Below, piece by piece: positions 37,801 through 49,800 of a DNA stretch of 64,000 nucleotides (positions are counted from its first letter, which is position 1; the number at the start of each line of letters is the position of its first letter). Source of the stretch: Macrotrachela quadricornifera (Eukaryota > Rotifera > Eurotatoria > Philodinida > Philodinidae); the NCBI GenBank assembly GCA_022393335.1, contig JAJEKB010001062.1:272790-336789 (forward strand), read 5' to 3'. The translations under genes and the position numbers were made by a program. The notes below the pieces were generated by a model. It was not told the DNA's origin. It searched no databases and saw only the letters and a program-made list of their open reading frames with translations.

Positions 37801-38062
37801 AGAATAAGAAAAAGAAATTGGATAGGCCATGTACTGAGAGGAGATAGTTTACTAAAAGATGTGATCGAGGGAACAGTGGATGGTGAAAGAAAGAGGGGAA
37901 GAAGAAGAATGAAAATGCTCGATGATTTAACAAAGGAAAATGGATATGTGCACCTGAAAAGGATTGCTAGCGATAGGAAGGAATGAAGAAATCTATAAAA
38001 ATATGGAAATTATAACTGTTATCCTAAGAACCTGCTTAAGAGCAAAAAACTTATGATGATGA
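34833..38062 (+). mobile_element. RTE-type non-LTR retrotransposon, full length, inactivated
   Basis: The 3230-nt element is bounded by an exact 14-nt target-site duplication and ends in a short (ATG)n tail, as in RTE/BovB-like LINEs. It carries an apurinic-like endonuclease followed by a reverse transcriptase and has no separate ORF1, which also fits RTE. Its base composition is clearly less AT-rich than the flanks. The 5' leader (34833-35097) has no obvious promoter. The coding part is broken (see the pseudogene entry). The two intact ends show that a complete copy inserted here rather than a 5'-truncated one. Confidence 0.88.
35098..37986 (+). pseudogene. Broken endonuclease/reverse transcriptase of the RTE element
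   Basis: The frame starts near 35098. The endonuclease begins LSIGTWNGRTVLQAGKLENL and later has GSDHNLVIVE. The reverse transcriptase shows GVDGISIEFLK, EEQCGFRKGRGTRDAI, FVDLEKAFDRVNW and GVIQGCCLSPILFN, and the family-typical C-terminal part runs through EAFEMWMWRRMLKISW. Damage is extensive. There are frameshifts near 35315, 35722 and 35930. In-frame stops follow at 36178, 36466, 36760 and 37081. The region around 35640-35654 reads IVG directly followed by QFGYEV, so the endonuclease segment carrying the usual GDxN motif appears deleted. At 37279-37284 the polymerase FADD motif reads FADG, losing the second aspartate. The element cannot encode an active enzyme. Confidence 0.88.
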
Positions 38063-38076
38063 TGATGTTCACATTC
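38063..38076. repeat. Target-site duplication, 3' copy
   Basis: Exact copy of the 14 nt at 34819-34832, directly after the (ATG)n tail of the retrotransposon. Confidence 0.85.
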
Positions 38077-39911
38077 ATTTATAAAATTCGAATTTATTGA
38101 TAAAGCACCTAATTGTTGATGTAGCGTTGAACAACAATCCAATAAAAATAAATAATTAAACAATGATCGATTGATTTAAATCATAACGATTAGATGATTA
38201 TTATAGTCTTCTCCATGTTTATTTGAACTATATTCGAACTATAGCTTCGAATGGTCATGTGTACCATATTTCCATCGTATTTGGACCGCGTTATCGATAG
38301 AGGGACAGATAGACTCAGGTGAATTTCGTTTTCTAGACCCTATCCTTTCAGTCTAGGGAACAAAGAAAATAATCTTATAATCAAAACAAGCTAAGCAATA
38401 ATGTGCAAATCTCTTGAATTGATCAAATTTTCCTTCTTTTCAATTCTAATGCAGCCTTCTTCTAGAAAATCAGCATTAAACTTTTAAAGATCATTCAAAT
38501 GTCGTTCAAATCAATTCGTTAATGATATTTACTGATATGCATGAGTCAAAACAATAGCTACGGTTATGTTCTCGATAGGTGTAAAGTGTTATACATGAGA
38601 GTTATTTCGTATGTAAGTACATACATTAAGATGTTCTTAAAAACTGACTTGGATCGTCATACTTTTAAAGTATAAAAAGTTTTTAACTATTATCTCAGAC
38701 CGTTCTCAACAATGTTGCATGTAACTAGCCTGTTAAATTTAAAAAAAATATTTTTTGCGAAAGTGGTAGAAACGCAGCGGATTCACCCTTATCTGATTAA
38801 AGATGGTTTCATAATTCAATAGACCAATCGTAAATAGTAGCATACTCAAACGATACTCTCTTTTTTAATCGCCATTACTAGTGATGAATACCAAAACTAT
38901 TGATCGGATGCAAATGCTTGTACCTACTTATTTTATATAGTGTATACAGGAAATAATGTACATTGACAACAGAATTTTATTTTCTGCTTGAAAGCTACTA
39001 TAATCTTATTTATGAAGACAGAAGCCATTGTGATAGAAACAAGGATATGTATCAAATCAAGGTTAATTTTGTTGTCTCTAACGGAGACAAACGAAATAGT
39101 TTGATCTTTATAAGCCTGTCTCGAACAAACTCTTGCTCTCTGTGCAGTTGTCTAATACGATGATGAAGATCAATTGATCATTCAATATTCTAATTTTTTT
39201 GTTTAAACAGTTCACTTTTATTTAGTTGATTGAAATTTTGTTTAATCTATCATAATCTATTGGAATCAAGTTAATAAAAGTAATTTTTTATTTACGTTGT
39301 TGTGCAATTTATTAAATAGCTTCACAAATAGAAAAGGTTATGGTAAAAAACACCTATAGTTTTTATCACAAAAAAATTATAAATAGAATCGAACTGAATA
39401 ACATCATGAATAAGGAGTACAAGGTATTGACATATGTCCTAAAACTGATTAAATGACATTGAGTTTTTCTATGTATATTTGATTGAATAGAAGTTATTAC
39501 GTCGTTTGAAATATTTTTTTAAAAGAAAAGGAGTATTGCAAGTGCAAAAATATTGCCATATTATATAAAACTTCGACTGCGTGTTCGAATTTTTCTTTCT
39601 GTCATCATTCTATTTTTTTTATTGTTACATGTCATTGACAAACTTTGTTTAATTTTTTTTGTTGAATATGTTATTATGAAAAATAGAGGAGATCAATATA
39701 AACATTCATTAGTAACGAAGAAAGCAAAATTTATTCGTTCTGTTTTGTTTTTCTCTTAAGATACCAGTTCATTTTTTTTGCTACAAAAGAATCGAAAATT
39801 AAAAAATAGTTACTTCATCAAAAAGAAGAAAAAAACTATGAATTAAAAACGAACTTTAATGTTCTACCAATATATTTTTTTTAAATTAAAAAGAAAACAA
39901 ATAATCTAAAA
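38077..39911. other. Intergenic, no gene seen
   Basis: AT-rich DNA between the retrotransposon and the stop of the epimerase gene. Only short frames without family similarity or splice support occur. Confidence 0.45.
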
Positions 39912-41090
39912 TCATTCTTTATCAATAGCATTAAGTATTTCATAACAAACACCCATTGTATGATAATCTGTTTTTCCTGCTGGTGATTTTTCATCTGAAT
40001 ATTTTTCATTTGTTGGTGTTAATATTCTATACCATGCACCATATTCATGATCAACAAAATATTTCCAACTATAATCCCATATTTTATCATACCATTGCCA
40101 ATATTTTTCATCATTTAATATATCACCAAGTAAAGCAGCTGCTGCTAAACTTTCAGCTTGTACCCAAAAATATTTATCACCATCATATAAATTTCCTTCA
40201 ATATCATAACCATAAATTAATCCACCATTAATATCATCCCAACCATATTTCATTGCACGATCAAATAAATGTATAGCACGTTCAAGATGCCATTTTTTTG
40301 GATCATGTCGATCAAGTATAAGTAAAAGTTTTGCCCATTCAGTTTGATGACCTGTTTGTATTCCCCATGGACGAAATATATTTGTTCGAACACCTTTATT
40401 ATATTCATAATTTGGTGTCCAATCCATATTATAATGTTCCCATACTTGATTATGTAATTCTTTTGAACTAGCTGTCATTACTTCAGCTAAAGTTTTAGCA
40501 CGATCTAAATAAATTGTATCATTAGTTACTTCATATGCAGCTAACATAGCTTCACATGCATGCATATTATCATTTTGTCCACGATAATCTTTTAATTGCC
40601 AATCACCAGTTGCTTCACTTGCATATAAACCTTTTTCTTTTAACCAAAAATATTTTTCCATTACATCATATGTTTCACGAAGCCATTCACGTGCTTCTTC
40701 AATTCCAACACGTAATGCACATGTATATGCTAACATAACAAATGCTAAACCATAACAATGATTTGTATCATCACTTATTTTTCCATCATAAATAACCCAT
40801 GCATAACCACCTGTTTTAGGATTACGATGAACATTTCGAATATAATTAAGACCATGACGTGTTCGTTCAAGATAATCAATTTTACCAAAATGAATATATG
40901 CCATAGCATAATTATAAATAAATCGTGTCGATGATACTAAATGTCGTGTATAAGGATCATAAACAGTACCATCATCTTTATAAAATTGATAGAAACCACC
41001 TTTAGGATCAACAGATTTATCATAAAAATCAAGTATACTTTGAACATGTGAAAGTAAAAATGAACGACTTCGAAAATTTATTTTCTCCAT
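39912..41090 (-). CDS. N-acylglucosamine 2-epimerase (AGE) superfamily sugar isomerase, intronless, 392 aa
   Basis: One uninterrupted frame covers the whole (alpha/alpha)6-barrel family. It contains STRFIYNYAMAY (Arg56), DDTNHCYGLAFVMLAY, GQNDNMHACEAMLAAYE (His177), RPWGIQTGHQTEWAKLLL (His248), KYFWVQAESLAAA and KTDYHTMGVCYE (His377). These positions correspond to the arginine and three histidines used by bacterial aldose-ketose isomerases such as YihS and mannose isomerase. The enzyme should therefore interconvert an aldose with its ketose or 2-epimer; the exact sugar is not readable. Length equals the family norm. The protein looks closer to bacterial isomerases than to vertebrate renin-binding protein, and it has no introns while most complete genes here have several. 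Both facts suggest horizontal acquisition, but codon use has the local AT-rich style, so any transfer would be old. Confidence 0.9.
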   Translation of the reverse strand: MEKINFRSRSFLLSHVQSILDFYDKSVDPKGGFYQFYKDDGTVYDPYTRHLVSSTRFIYNYAMAYIHFGKIDYLERTRHGLNYIRNVHRNPKTGGYAWVIYDGKISDDTNHCYGLAFVMLAYTCALRVGIEEAREWLRETYDVMEKYFWLKEKGLYASEATGDWQLKDYRGQNDNMHACEAMLAAYEVTNDTIYLDRAKTLAEVMTASSKELHNQVWEHYNMDWTPNYEYNKGVRTNIFRPWGIQTGHQTEWAKLLLILDRHDPKKWHLERAIHLFDRAMKYGWDDINGGLIYGYDIEGNLYDGDKYFWVQAESLAAAALLGDILNDEKYWQWYDKIWDYSWKYFVDHEYGAWYRILTPTNEKYSDEKSPAGKTDYHTMGVCYEILNAIDKE

Positions 41091-41868
41091 AATTTTATCT
41101 GAAATAAAATTACGTTATACGGTGAAGAAGTCGTCCAGGCAAATGAATGAATGATATATCACCCTCAAGAAAGAAAAATAAAGAAATCTATTTTGATGTC
41201 ATGTCATAATATAATGAAGAATATAAAAGAAAAATAATTTGTATATCTTTCATTACAGATAAAACGGTTTTAAATGATTCCTTGCATGATAAGGAATAAT
41301 ATGTGTGAAAATAAGATTGAATATAATGAACTTTTCAAAGTGCATTAGGATTTATTTTTGTATAATTCATTTGACAAAAGTTTTTCGAGCATAATAAACA
41401 ATCTCTTTGTTGAATATTTGATTTAATAAAATAACTAAAACTTACAAATACTAACGTTGTATTTTTTGTTTTGATAATGTAAAATATCATTTTTAGTATA
41501 TATAAGATAAAAAAAAAGAATGAAAAACTGCTACGCTTCAATCTAAACTATTTGTTTTTATAATTATAATAATTTTTTACATTACATTTATTATCTGTAT
41601 CTTATTTAATAAACAAATACTATTATCAATGAGTCATATTTTACAAGATGATATTTTTCTTTTAATTTTCTTAGTCAGAATTAGTATTTTTTTCATCGAA
41701 TTCAGAATCAACAACATTTCTTGGTTGATTTAATGGAAGAAAGAAGAAAACAAAGAAAAAAAAAGAAAGGAAAAAGAAAATATTTACGCACAATATAAAA
41801 GAACGTGTACACTTATTGACATCGAATTACAACATAGTGTATTATTCCATATAATATTTCATTTTTAA
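41091..41868. promoter_or_regulatory. Divergent intergenic region
   Basis: These 778 nt lie between two start codons facing away from each other (epimerase and EF-hand gene), so they should contain both promoters. No specific motif was assigned. Confidence 0.4.
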
Positions 41869-42465
41869 ATGGGAAATATCGTAAGAAAACAAAAGAAAAT
41901 TTATAATATTTTAACTGATGAACTTCTCACTCATTGTCGAACTATAACTGGTTTTACTAATGATGAAATTCGTGCTGAACATAAGAAATTTTTTTCTGTA
42001 ACTGAAAATGGTCATTTAAAAAAATCACATATGGAAGAATTATTAGGTGATTATTTACCACCAACCAAACATAAACATACAAAATATTTAACTGAATGTA
42101 TTTTTTCGGCAATTGATACCAATAATGATGGTTATATTGATTTTCTTGAATATTTAATGAGTATAAAATTTTTTCAAACTGAATCACCTATTGAAAAAGC
42201 TGATTTTGTCTTTCGTATTATTGATAAAAATGGTGATAATCTTGTTACAAAAACTGAACTTGAACGTATACTTAAATGTTTAGAAAATTATCATAAAACA
42301 TTATCAAATAATCATATTAATAATGTTATGAATGATGGTCCAACACCAGCAGCTAATGCAATTATTGAAAAATTGGATGAAGATAAATCAGGTAAAATTA
42401 GTGTATCAGAATTTGTTGATGGTTGGCTTAAAGATGAAACTATTCGAGCTTTATTTACTTTTTAA
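41869..42465 (+). CDS. NCS-like EF-hand calcium-binding protein, intronless, 198 aa
   Basis: The protein starts MGNIVRKQ, so N-myristoylation is likely. It has four EF-hand positions. EF1 is degenerate (VTENGHLKKSHM). The EF2 loop D83-E94 (DTNNDGYIDFLE) and the EF4 loop D170-E181 (DEDKSGKISVSE) are canonical. The EF3 loop D119-E130 (DKNGDNLVTKTE) lacks the usual Gly at position 6. The order and the inactive first hand resemble neuronal calcium sensors, but similarity to the 8-exon paralogue at 9631-10584 is low. It probably acts as a membrane-attached calcium switch. Lack of introns may reflect retroposition or lineage-specific intron loss. No stop or frameshift is present. Confidence 0.85.
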   Translation: MGNIVRKQKKIYNILTDELLTHCRTITGFTNDEIRAEHKKFFSVTENGHLKKSHMEELLGDYLPPTKHKHTKYLTECIFSAIDTNNDGYIDFLEYLMSIKFFQTESPIEKADFVFRIIDKNGDNLVTKTELERILKCLENYHKTLSNNHINNVMNDGPTPAANAIIEKLDEDKSGKISVSEFVDGWLKDETIRALFTF

Positions 42466-42948
42466 TTTTTGTAAAAGTTTTTTTTTTTTAATTATGAAAT
42501 AAAAAGATATTTTTGACAGAATATTTCAAAAAAGAAAAAAAAAAAGACGGATTATATTTTTAATCTTAAGCGTCTAAAGGTCGGATTACGATTGAAGAGA
42601 AAAATAATAATTATTCAAAATGAATTCATTTTGAAGCAAAAAAGAAAAGGTAAGTAATTGCAATAAAAGTTTAAAAACAACATATTCATATCAAAAATGT
42701 ATCTTTCAAAGGTAATAATTCGTAATATATGAATACGTAGTTATATATTAATCTAATTCAACGCCCTCTGTAGATTTATTTTTTTTGTTTTCATTGATTT
42801 TTTTGTTTTACCAATCATAATTATGTAAAGTGACAGCTTATTTTTCGATTAGATATTTTTCTCTAAATAAAAAGGAAGATTGTTTATTTATTAAATAATA
42901 TGTAAATATCAACACTAAATATTAAATGTATTTCTAATAATCAAAAAA
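42466..42948. other. Short intergenic region upstream of CNK
   Basis: Less than 500 nt between the EF-hand stop and the CNK start; likely 3' end of the former and promoter of the latter. No motif assigned. Confidence 0.4.
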
Positions 42949-45900
42949 ATGCAATCATTACATTATAATAACGGATCTATTAAATTAACTCGAGAACGAG
43001 TAACGATGGTATCTCGTTGGGAACCAAATGAAGTTGCTAGATGGATAGCTGGTAAATATAGAAAAAAAATAATAATCTATTAAAATGTCTTATTTTTTTT
43101 TAAAGGTTTAGCTGGAATTCAACCAGATATAAGTGATAAATTTCTTCAAAATCGTGTAAATGGTGCTGTATTAGGAACAATTCTTCGTGAAGATCTTATT
43201 CATATGGGTATTAAAAAACTTGATCAACAACTTATTTTAATGCAATCAATTGATCTTCTTCTAACTCTTGTATAGAAAAATAAAAACATACTTTTTTTTT
43301 AATTCTATAATTTTTTATTATCTGTTTAGATCAGTCGTTTAAATAGTGAAACACTTGCTTTATTATTTATGCGTATACATTGTACTGCTACAACATGTTA
43401 TAATCTATTAAAAAAACATGATGAATCAATAAATGATAACAGTAATGTTATAAATTCCCCAGAATTTTATACATCTATTACTAATCTATCAAATGCAATT
43501 GTTGAAACTTGTCATTGGCTTGGAAGGTTAAATAAAACTAAATATATATATATAATAATTATTTATTCTTTAGATTACCATTTATTGAAAATGTTGAATA
43601 TATTGAATTAAGACGAAAAATAATCAAAGCACTTGTTCAGATACGTGGTTTAATTCGTAATTTACGTCTTATTGATCAAATAAATATGCCAAAAACAAAA
43701 CTTATTTTTGAAGTAAAGAAATAAAATTCTAATAGTAAAATAGAAACAGTATATTTTTCTCTTTAAGATAAATGAATTACGAACAACGGGTATATCATTA
43801 GTTCGTCAAAATAAAGATTCATTATTTTCATCAGATTGTTATTTAACAAGAGTTAATTTACGACGACCAATTAAAGATGATGTGGTATGAGAAACAAAAA
43901 TTTTTTTTCTGTAAAAAAAAGAAGTTTTTATTATTTAGAATATTGAATATACTACAATGCCTGATTATACACATGTTATATCAAGTATTGAAACAGAAGT
44001 AAAGAAATTTTTATTATGATAAAAAATAAAAAATTTCTTTTAGGCAGTAGGTTTTATGGGATCCGGTTTTAGTGCAATTAATATTGGAGATGAAATTATT
44101 GAAATTAATAATCAAGTTGTTGTATGTTTAAGACGATTATTTTTAATATAAATTTTTTTTTTTGTTCTACTTATAGATTGGTTGGGATCCAATACATTTT
44201 AATGATTTACTTCGTTCATCATCACGTATAAATGAAATATGTTTATTAGTTAAAAAAATGCCTCGACATAATGATGATGAAATATATACAAGACGTTTAA
44301 TTGATTTAGCACCAAATCCTCGACGTCCACGTACACGTGGTGCTTTAGAACGATTAAAACAAACAGAAGATAATCGAACAAGATTATTAGAACAAGAAAG
44401 GTATTAAAAGATATGATTTTTTTTCCTAATAAAATTTTAATTAATTATAATCATATAGAATTCGAGAAGAAGAACAGGTAGACAGAATTATTTATGTTGT
44501 CATATTATTATGTTGTTCTTCTTCTTTTTTTTTTTTTGTTATTAAATTTTATATAAATATGTATATATATTTAGGGAGATTGATGTTGAAAGTGATGATG
44601 AAGCCCTTTATCAAAGTAAACGTTCATCACAAATAAAACGTGATCAACATTCATCATTACCTGATTTAACTGAATCAATTACTGATAATAATAATAATAT
44701 AACTAATTTAAGTCAAATATCTGATCATATTGAACCTTCATCATCAAATTCATCTGTATCTACTAATGCTATATTATCACCTACATCTCCTAATCCAAGA
44801 GATTTAAAAGAAAAACGTAATAAAAATTTATTTTATTGATTATTTGATATAGTTTTTTGTGGGGAATAGGTACCGATCGACAACAATCAGCTAGTGGTGT
44901 ACCTGCATCACCAAATACGACACCAAAAAGTCCAAGAAAAACGGTAAAATTAATATCCTAATTCGTACACTAAAGAGAAAACAGCCGATGTGGCTAATAC
45001 CATACTCTCAAATATAAGAAAAGACGATTTTTACCTTGAGATAAATTCTTATCAGATAAATGTCATGGAAAATAATCTTATTAATTAAAAAAATTTTTCT
45101 TTTTAGGGTTTTGAATCTTATTTTTCAACATTATTTCGTGCACGTCAAGATCCTAAATCAATTATTCCTGATATAGATGATCAAACAACTAAAGATCAAC
45201 CACAATTAGTAAATTTAAAACGTATTAATTCTATATATAAACAAAGATTTTCAAATAATTCATCAACATCATTACATGATGATCAATTTCTTCCAACATC
45301 ACCACCACCATTACCACCAACAATGGATAAACGTGGTAGTCAAAGTAGTATACAATCATCATCAGCACGTTCATCAATTTCAAATATTTTTAAAGTAAAA
45401 AATAAATTTGTTTTTATTATTTAATTAAATATTTATTTATTTTTAGTTACCTGAACAACGAACTAAACGACCGACTGTTGATAGTGGAAAAGCTTTGACG
45501 TAAGTTTTTAAAAATAATAAGAAAAAACTGTACTTTTTTATCATAGATTTCGAAATGAACTTAAAATGGAAATTAATTCTATGTTTGGACTTAATAATAA
45601 TGGGATTGTTGCTAATAAACCACCATTAAATCATAGTGATAATCGAAAAGTATGAGAATTAATATGTAAATAATAATAATAATAATAATTTTATTTGTCT
45701 TTAGAATTCTATTACAACAGAACGACGTCGACCAAAACGTAAACGTAAGTAATTTCGATTCTATGAGTTTTTTTCGATATGAGAAACATTTTTCTAGTAA
45801 TTATTAAGCGGTAAATTAAAATAAGAAGGTAGTATTTACATAGTTTTATATATTGCACTTATAAATGCTAGAAATGGACGACATTTTATTTTGAAATCAT

Positions 45901-48078
45901 TTATGCAGAGTAAAAAATCGAAAGATTTATGGATATACCGAGCCGAACTAGTAGTATCAGCTTGAGCTATATCTTAGAAGTATCAATTTCTTAAAAAGAA
46001 AAAAAGATTTGAAAAACAAAATCTCGAAAGTTCTTAAAATTACTAGTTTAATTTTCTTTCGTTGATATTATTAATTTATAAATACACATCTATCTAGATC
46101 AATATCTGGTCATATAGAAATAGAAAACTGTAAAATTTGCTTATTTTCTGATTAATAAATGCTATTATTTTCGACTATATTTAAGAAGTAATAAACTGAT
46201 TGTAGAGAATTAATTAGATTTTATTTAATAATAACATAATTAGAATTAATACGAAAAGCTTGATCTTCATATTATAGTTTATTGATGAATGCTCACTATC
46301 AAAATATTTTTTTAGCGTAGCACATATACTTTGGTTTGCTTAAATATAAATAATATGTAGAAAATAAAAAGTTTATTATCTGTATATGATATTGGATTTT
46401 GAAATTAGATATTTAATATTGTTTTTATTAATTTGTATTTATTTTAGCATCATATAGAAAAATTTCATGTAAAGATTTGGGTAAAGGTGATTGTGAAGGT
46501 TTTCTTTATCGTCCATTACCAAAAGGAACACTTTCATTTGCACAATGGCGTCTTTATTGGTGTGTTTTAAAAGGTGGAACTCTATATGTATTTAAATCAA
46601 AAGATGTAAGTTTAAAATTAATAAAAAAAAAAATTTTTTTGTTTTTTGTCTAGGATAAAAATCAAGAAGTTGAAATAAAACTAGAAGGAAAAAATGTCTC
46701 ACCAGCACCAGAACGACGAAAATAGTAAGGAAATATTTTTGAGATCTTGAAATATTCTCTCGTTAATTTAAACTAAAAACATACATTTATTTATATTTAT
46801 TTAGTGGTTTTCGTATTACTGATGAAAATAGTAAAAATCATGAATATTTTGCTTGTTCAACACGTGATGAAATGGCTAAATGGATGAATAAAATGGGTTT
46901 AGCAGCTATTAATTTTAATATGGATGATTCAAAAATAGGTGGTTTTCATAAAGGTTTTGTTGATTCACGTGAAGGTTCACCAGCATCAACACCTATTATA
47001 AGTACATCATCATCATCTGGTAAACAACAACGAATAGATTGTATTGGTTCAATTGGTGATAGTGAAAATGATTCAGATAAAGAATCAATTGTATCATGGC
47101 ATAAATCAATATCACATCAAAGTAGTATTTCTGATACTGAATCATCAAGAGATAAAGTAGAAATATAATAAATTTATTAATAAAAAATAAAAAGATTTAT
47201 TTTGTATAGAATGATAAACGTGCTGATTTATCATCTGTTGCTCGTCATGCACGTTCATCATCATCAGCTTCAATTTTATCTGATACACATAATAGTTCAA
47301 TAATATCTCCATCAAATCGTTTTGTTGGTCAAATAAATACATCATCAAATAAAGGACATCATCGAACGAATAGTTCACCAGTACAATTTCCATTTTCGTA
47401 TGAAGATGATCAAGAAAATGCTTATGTTAATGCTGCACCAAGATTATCAGATTCAGATTCATCAAGTGAAGCACCTTATCAACGTATGTTTATTAATAGT
47501 CAAATTCTTAAGAATAATCAATCACAAGAGGTAAGAAATTTAACAAAAACCTTATTGATGAAATAAAGTTACAATTAAATTAAATATAATTTAATATATT
47601 ATAGCTTCTTCGACCATCATCCAACGATCAATTAAAAATGTTGAATTCTTCAGGCGGTTTTTCTACTTCAATTCCTGCTCATTTATCGACATTAAATGAT
47701 AATAAAAATTTATTATCATCACAACGACCTATAAATAATAATGTTTTTCTTCCTGGTGATGAAGAACTTTCATCACAATCAATAAATGATCTTGATATAT
47801 CATCAAATTCATCTACATCTACTTTACCACAACAATATTCACCTGCAATTGTACGCACTGCTCCATTATGTGTATCTGTTTATACATCTACTCCACCAGT
47901 TCCTCATGTTAAAGGTACTGTTGCATCATCAGTTCCTCCAAAACAAGATGATGAATTATTTTTTTCTCGTCGTTCACCTTCACCGCAAGTATCTCCAATA
48001 TTTAAAAATCTCGAACAATCAAATACAAAAAATTCATCATCAGTTTATAAATATCATCATGATCCATCCATACAATAA
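42949..48078 (+). CDS. CNKSR: Connector enhancer of KSR (CNK) scaffold protein, 19 exons, 1085 aa
   Basis: Exons are 42949-43051, 43106-43269, 43330-43526, 43574-43712, 43768-43884, 43939-43998, 44044-44121, 44177-44400, 44575-44816, 44870-44943, 45107-45394, 45447-45499, 45547-45649, 45705-45744, 46448-46605, 46654-46724, 46805-47156, 47210-47530 and 47605-48078 (3258 nt). Domains run in the CNK order: SAM (about 20-106, VSRWEPNEVARWIAG to LIHMGIKKLDQQL), CRIC (about 107-240), PDZ (about 245-330, GFMGSGFSAINIGDEIIEIN) and, after a long serine-rich linker, PH (about 628-760). The PH domain is preceded by SYRKISCKDLGKGDCEGFL, a block shared with vertebrate CNKSR2. CNK links Ras/Rho GTPases, Raf and MAP-kinase signalling at membranes. 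The C-terminal 300 residues are low-complexity Ser/Thr/Pro/Gln sequence. Intron 14 (45745-46447) is 703 nt. The exon 8 to 9 junction was chosen for phase. Confidence 0.88.
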
Positions 48079-49800
48079 CAAAAATAATAGTCTTTCTTCG
48101 TCTTCTTTTCTTTTTCTTTCTTTTGCAATACTTTTTAAATATAAAACCGGTCGTTTTTTTTATTCTCTTATTTTGTATAATACAATACTTGTTTTTTTTT
48201 TCATTTTTCATAAATATATTTCTCATTATTATTTAATCTATTAAATAATTTCTTCAGAAAATATGATTATATATTTTTAATTATACACAACAAAAAAATA
48301 TGTATTTACAATTAATTAATTCAAACTGTAACAATAACAAATGTATTTTTATCAAAAATTCTGTTCAAATTTAAAAAAATTAACATATTCTTACAAATAT
48401 GTCACGTATATCAGTAAGTTAAGTGACTCATATGATTGAGTCATATTTTATTTTACCAATAAAAGGAAAGAAGAGAAAAAGATTTCATATGAAAGAATCA
48501 TTTGTAAAAATTATTATTTTGAAGGTGCATCAAAGGTAAAAAAATTCTTTATGTAAGACAAAATATTTGTGTACCTAGTAAAAAAATTTAACACAAAATT
48601 TAACCTAATATTTTGAGTTTATTTTATCCTATTAATTAATTAAATATGAGATACTACTAAAAACACATATCAACTGAATCGAAATTATATATTTCGTGTT
48701 CTACTAATAAAAACTACACCATTCGAAAGAGTGTGAAAAACTGAATCTAATGATGTAGTTTTCACGGAGAAGTATCCCCAAATCCCCAGCAAAAAGTTTT
48801 TGAAAACATTTTTCAACAAGCTCTATGAATATGAACATACATGTGCAGAAAGAAAAAAAATGGTCGATGACGAATCTCTATCATAGAACTTAATGAGAAA
48901 TGTTTTTAAAATATATTAAATTATTCTTTGTATGTTGAAATATAACATCATTTGAAAATAATGGCGTCAACAGATGGAGGCTCAACTTTTTCCTCTATTG
49001 TAAAAAAGAATTTTTTGTTGGTTTTAAATGAAGAGACTTATTGGGCTATGACATCACCAAAAGTGTGGACATAAAGAGTGAGTCAGAAATTTCATCTTAC
49101 TTTTTATATAAATGTTCTGTATATCAATCATATATCTAGACGGTTGACTGATGGGTATAGTTTTGAAAAAAGCAGTGAACCCTTTTGTTATTTTCAAAAC
49201 CGAGCATGATTTTTCTAACTTATAATATGTAAGCTTTACACTAATAAGGAAAGTACCCGAACTGTTTAAAAACTTTTGTGTTCAAACTTTATGCATAAGG
49301 AAGATTCTAATGAGCTATGGAAAACCCTAACAGAACATAAATTTTCGGGAATTTTTAATCAAATATGACAGATATTTTGAGAATTTGATATCTCGTCAAG
49401 AAAACATTCTTTTGTCCTAAAATTTCCAGTAAAACTTTATGAAGAAGGCCTATAGACACTTGTCATTTTGGGATTTTTCCTTATACGCAAAGTTCGAACT
49501 GAAAATTTTTTAAACAACTCGAATACGTCCAACATAAATCGTCTTAAAACAATTTTCTCGCATAATTGGAAAAAAATTTCGCTGTAAAAATTGAGTTAAA
49601 TCAAATATTTTCTTTAATTGATATTTTTGTTCCACATTTTGACTCTAATCGAAAATAGAATCTTCCTTGCTTACACCATTAATTTTTCCATTATTCGATC
49701 GATTATCTGTTTATAACAAAACATATATAGAAATCTAATATCTGAATTTTTATTTTAGGCTTATGAATATTAAAAAAATCAACTGAATTTATCTTCAATA
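48079..49800. other. Intergenic with a degenerate inverted repeat
   Basis: CNK 3' flank and upstream region of site-2 protease. No exon is recognised. It contains an imperfect inverted repeat with arms at 49248-49302 and 49477-49530. Confidence 0.45.
49248..49530. repeat. Imperfect inverted repeat, ~55-nt arms
   Basis: The left arm (49248-49302) and the reverse complement of the right arm (49477-49530) share the pattern GTTTAAAAA, then TTCAAACTTT/TTCGAACTTT, then ATAAGGAA, at roughly 75-80% identity by eye. About 174 nt separate the arms. There is no coding content. A decayed foldback or MITE is the simplest reading. Confidence 0.55.

Noticed and set aside
44459..44477. Possible 19-nt micro-exon of CNK (RIREEEQ)
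   Set aside because: Its length breaks the phase into the next exon, whereas direct splicing from 44400 to 44575 keeps the frame (EQER-EIDVES).
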